From Anseranas semipalmata (taxonomy: Eukaryota > Chordata > Aves > Anseriformes > Anseranatidae), in the NCBI GenBank assembly GCA_013399115.1, contig VXAA01001502.1:163372-227371 (forward strand): a stretch of DNA of 64,000 bases, given 5' to 3'. How positions within the stretch are numbered: the first letter of the stretch is position 1; every line of letters starts with the position of its first letter. Positions 59,358 to 64,000 of this stretch are shown one piece after another. The notes under the pieces were generated by a model that did no database searches, was not told the origin of the DNA, and saw nothing but the letters and a program-made list of their open reading frames with translations. The translations under genes were made by a program, and so were the position numbers.

Positions 59358-62300
59358 AAAGGCAAAATACGTAAGCATAATGGAAAGCCTAACATGAACT
59401 GTCTCGGTCTATATCAAGTTTAGCAACAAACAAAAGCGCTGCACTAAAAGACAAAATGCAGAAATCATTACCAGCATGTATGCCCCTTACAACACAACAA
59501 AGTGCAAGAATTCTAACAAAAGAACAAGGACAAAAATGCAGAGATAACATGAACATAAAAATATCAAAATTGCCAACTAAGTTTACAAACATTTCTCATA
59601 CAAATGTTTTATGCAATCTTTATTCATTATTAACTGTAACTATTATTGTCTACAGGTTAAGCTAACGAGGTCAAGACACAAAAACTGTCAAGTGTTCCCA
59701 TCTGACAGAAGTATTCATAGTTCCATGTAAATTTGTCTGTAGACTACAGAGCTCATCATAACACTTCACATCGTATTAAAAGAAAGCTGCAAGACAGTCA
59801 ACATTAAGAAAAATATTAACCAGATTTGTCCTATTTAACTTCCCACTGTAGTCTGTGAATTCCTGCTGCATTTCCCTGCCTTTAAAAAAAAAATCAGAGT
59901 AAATTTAATGCCAGACTGTTCTTAGGAGGAAAGTCTTTTACTCCTGCTTACAATATATTTAGTAAATACCAGTTTTTATACTGGGACTTGCCAATAAATC
60001 TCACCCCCAACATAGAGTGTCTGTTCAGACTCAGTTTTTGGCCGCTCTGCCACAAATGCCAACAAAGGGACCAATTAATGAAAACTTTCTTGATACATTC
60101 CCAGTGGATATATGTCCGCCTTGCAGAAGGTACTTTGACAACATTCATCTCACATAGGCCAAATGGTTGCTCTGTGGTAGCAATTAAGACACCACCAGCC
60201 TTGGCTAGATTTAAACCAACAACCAAATCTGCGTAGGTCTGACCAAATGCTCACAGAAATCAAGAGAGATTAACTTCTGAAGAAGGGCTGGATCAGTTCA
60301 TACAACTGCATCCATTTCTCTAGTTACGTATAGACTATGTGGACACACTTATTAGAAAGACTTTACAGCTCTTAAAACAAGATTCCTTAATCTGGCCACA
60401 TGACCACAATGCTTAAGCCACATCTATAAACATCTAAGAAATCAGCAATTTTAAACCATTTCAAGAATCAAAACAACATGGCGGGCTGACATTTTGTACA
60501 TTTCTATTCAAGTTTTTATTTTCTCTTTCCACAAAAAGTGGTCAGTCTTGATATGATTCCCATTTGGAATCAAGTTTGGACAATTATGCTCAGTGCAGTA
60601 TCCCTCCTTCTTCTAAAATTAGATTTGGAAGGAGAAGAGTTTTGTTGCTTCTAATACTTTGATCCAGAAGAGCCTGTCTAAAAGTCTCTTACCTGTGAAT
60701 GTTAGAGACCAAGGCAATAGCTAATGGGAAAACCTTGCTTCCATGGCAAGGTGACACTGACTTCAGGTTTTTGACAAAGGAAATCTTCCTGAAATCTTTC
60801 TCCTCTGACCAGCCACACTTTAAATTGCCTAAGCCCCACACCTCACGATTATTATCACAAAACAAGGCATTCTGAGGGATCAACAAATTTATATTTAGAG
60901 CTCTCCAAGATACTAAATCTGTGCATCTGAAATTCTACAGCCAAGCCTAACACAGTATAGGAGAGTGTGTCCTCCTCCCCACCCCACTCCCCAGAAAAAT
61001 TCCAAATTTCCAGTTCTATAGTATGTCATTATAAGGCTTCTGGCAGTATTGTTGATCAGATTATACCATATATATTAAAAGTTCCAGACCAGCTGATAGA
61101 GCACCAAAATATAAAGCTGAACAGTTTCACTGCTGGACATAGCACAAAAAAAGGAACCATATAATGCAATTTAAACACTCCAGGAACTCTATAATTACAT
61201 CTAAAGTTAACACTTTTGTTAATTTTTACATACATTGTCGCACTGAATAGTTTAAGCCACAAATCCCTATCAGCAATTCACAGAATTAACACATGTATTC
61301 GGTATTATCTACACCATGTATATGACTATATTTGACCAATCAAGTACACCAACTCCAAATGATCATTTACTCTAGTTATAGGCATGATATGCTGACTAGA
61401 ATCTACGCATGCTAGCTGTTATGCTTTCCGGCTGAACTCTTTCTTGCAGAATCCATTCTGCGATGGATTTAAATCAGAACACAGTGAGACTGAACAATGC
61501 AATTGTTTATTAAACTGGAATTTGAAATTTGGGGTAACTAATTTAAGAAAAGCTCATGTTTTAGCCACCTGTGGTGGTCAGGAGAAAAAGGTAATAAACA
61601 TACGCCTGGCCTCCATCCTGTGGTACCCACTGAAAGGTCACAGAAAGAAGCCATTTTCCAACTTCACCATCTGGAACCATTAAATTAGGTCAAGCTGAAG
61701 AACACACACATTTTTTACAATAATCTAAATGATTTATTCAAGAAAAGTATTCTAAAACAGGACGTGGCTTATTTCAGTAGAATAGAGAAGCTTTAACTGC
61801 AAGGAAAAAAATGAATTCATTTTGAAAAAAACGTTTTGACATGTAAACATTAAACTCTCCTCCTGTCATGGGAGGAGGGAGAATTTCTGAATGAATAGTA
61901 TGAATTAGTTAATATATTTATACACAAGAACAGAAAAAACTAATTACAAATATTCAAATAATTTTGGCAGTACTGTCTTGAAAGACTCAAAGCACTTTTC
62001 AATTCAAAACTACTTAAATTTTCAACTGAAAAACTATTCCAAACTAATACGTACTAGAAAAACAGTTAGGGTAGAACCTTAAAGTCTTGTGGTGCTACCT
62101 GCTCTCAACTTACAGTAATTTTGCTTCCCATTGTATCACACAAGCCTTCAGGCAATCTTACTGCCCTAGTATTTCTTCTTTATTGCTCCAAAAACCAGGA
62201 AGAAAACCAGCATACTTATTTTAAATATGTAATTATTTCACCTAATTCCATAACTTGTAGATCACCTCTTACATAAAAAAAAATATAATAAAATGAAAGG

Positions 62301-63676
62301 CTACATGATTTTTAACAAGACTTATACAAAACAAAGGCTTGACACTGAGTTGCTATGAAGTGTCAAGCATCCCCAGTCCTCCCCAAGTTTACAGTGGAAA
62401 GTGAAGTTTTTCAGCAATGAAGATTTCCTTCACTGGAACTATGCACAAATATTCTCTTTTAGTTTTTCTATGAGCTTATTTTGCATATAAAGGTCTCATA
62501 CAGGAGTCATCCTGAAGCAACACTACACTCTGTGCTCTGTGGCCTATATGGTTCATTGGGTACTAATTAGATAGCATGTTCTGTCAACACTTTCTTTTTC
62601 TTCTTCTATCAATTGATCATCCTGCCAAATTAATACAATACAACACAACTTCAAAACTCCTTGAACTCCTTTACCTGTGAGAAAGAAGAATGAGGGGAGG
62701 AAAAAACCTCCAAAAGGTCACAAGGTAACAACTACAGTTGTCCAAGATCTGGAGCGACAATAAAAACGCTATGCTGAAAGGTTAATTATGTTCCTACCAG
62801 CATTCTCTTGAGCCTAAGTTCACTCTTTTTCTTAGATAAACACACAACCATAAAAGAGCATACTTCATCTAACAGGCTATATTGACTTTAAAAATGGCTA
62901 CAGCTTATGATAATGTAAAGGTTGCAAAACTAAACACACTTAGCCATTAAAGGCATATACCTGATCAGATCATTTGCAGTTAACGCCATCACTGTTAGAT
63001 ACTGTATATCAGAAAATAAGTAATGAATATTGTGCAGAAACTACAGCATTATAATCCCACCTATGCATATAAGAAGAGTCCCAACAATGGCTGCCCTTAC
63101 AGCCACATCAAGTCAGAACAATCAGCATTTTATAAAAACTGCAAGAAATAATATACATGTTTTCTCCACTTATTACACTGCAATAAAGATTTCAGGAGAT
63201 AAAAACAAACAAAAAAGCAGTTGCCAAATACAACACACTACTGCCACCTAATGCTTACTAGAAGGTTACATCAAAAACATTTCATTGTCTCAGTACTATA
63301 GCAGCATTAGGAAAAATGTAGACCAAAGAAAATAAAAAAGTTTATAATTGTTATCAAGTATCTGCTACACAGTTCCTCCCCTACAGGCTTTCTAAATTGA
63401 ACTGATGTGATCATATCCTCTCTTGTACACAAACACCATAACAGGCAAAATGCATGCTCAGTGGGCTAAATATGAGTAAGACTCAAATGTTTCATCTGCA
63501 AAAATATCAGGAATGTAATACATTTATCAGGATACCCACATAAAGAAGTACAAGTGCATTCACCAGACCAGAGTCCATACTTGTTTACATATATGTAAGC
63601 TGTTAGTAACTGGTCAATTACTAGCACAATTCAGCCTTGAAAAGCCTCAAACAGCAAGTATCCGAAATGGAAAAGG

Positions 63677-63700
63677 AAAAAAAAAAAAAAAAAAAAAAAG
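63677..63700 (+). repeat. A24 homopolymer
   Basis: An uninterrupted A run preceded by AAAAGG and followed by GGTGTGG. No retrocopy was recognised next to it. Confidence 0.9.
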
Positions 63701-64000
63701 GTGTGGTCTCATGCTAAAACAGCACAAAACAAAGTTACATTGAAGTTGCTTTTCTTATTTCAGTGATTTCGCAACAAAGCACTCTCTGACATGTGGAACT
63801 TGTTCACTTCCATGAAAAGAATGATTCCAGCTCTTAAACTTGCTTTCCTAGCCCATGATCAGTCCTTTCAACATGTTCACTCAATTGGCAGAAGTTAGCA
63901 GCGAACATGGAAGTAGCCTGTTCTTTCCACTTGCAAAGAGGAGAAACAAAGTGAAGAGCTCCTTGTGACATTCAATCTTTTCATACAGAAGTGGATTTAA

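Larger units (their letters stand above)
52222..64000 (-). other. DNAJC24: DNAJC24 upstream intron (partial, at least 11.8 kb)
   Basis: No exon encoding the start of the J domain (KDWYSxLG, LKQKYQKL) was found on the minus strand, so this is probably one large intron running past the window end. It contains a G homopolymer with an ambiguous base (57171-57191), an A24 tract (63677-63700), a TTA/T tract (59309-59357), a pyrimidine-skewed segment (about 54930-55840) and one exon-like minus-strand segment (56474-56552). DCDC1, next in human, is not seen. Confidence 0.55.

Overview
The window is vertebrate nuclear DNA, most likely from a bird. It has long AT-rich introns with GT-AG exons, sparse interspersed repeats, and CR1-type LINE fragments as the recognisable repeats. 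It also has one GC-rich island broken by an assembly gap (3107-3551). Two conserved single-copy genes can be read exon by exon, and their order matches the human 11p13 interval near PAX6 (ELP4 - IMMP1L - DNAJC24 - DCDC1). No bacterial-type operons, CRISPR arrays or phage genes are present, and the species cannot be fixed from sequence alone.

Layout. 1-2900 has no exon I can support. By synteny it should be the flank or first intron of ELP4 on the minus strand, but I found no ELP4 exon. About 2900-3950 is a CpG island with the gap inside it, placed where a shared ELP4/IMMP1L bidirectional promoter is expected. IMMP1L runs on the plus strand: a probable untranslated first exon ends near 3682, a 16-kb 5'-UTR intron follows, and five coding exons (20100-20204, 20986-21074, 21991-22117, 35733-35843, 40719-40787) encode a complete 166-residue mitochondrial inner-membrane peptidase with Ser40 and Lys83 in place.

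DNAJC24 (DPH4) runs convergently on the minus strand. Its last three coding exons are here (52083-52221, 43175-43243, 42000-42124). They cover the J domain from the HPD motif onward plus the CSL metal-binding domain, about 110 residues in all. The exon for the N-terminal part of the J domain was not found between 52222 and 64000 and probably lies beyond the window. The two stop codons are 1.2 kb apart.

The genes are functionally unrelated (mitochondrial presequence processing and diphthamide synthesis on eEF2). Most of the window is intron. Several intronic blocks look like conserved non-coding elements: fairly complex sequence, clustered homeodomain-type TAAT cores, and inverted repeats. This fits the known role of the ELP4-IMMP1L-DNAJC24 interval as host of long-range PAX6 control elements, but conservation could not be tested here. 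The most notable are a 9-bp inverted TAATTGAT-type pair near 35274-35297, two oppositely oriented MITF-type E-boxes at 7881-7913, and a possible extra minus-strand exon at 56474-56552. I found no convincing wholly new protein-coding system.
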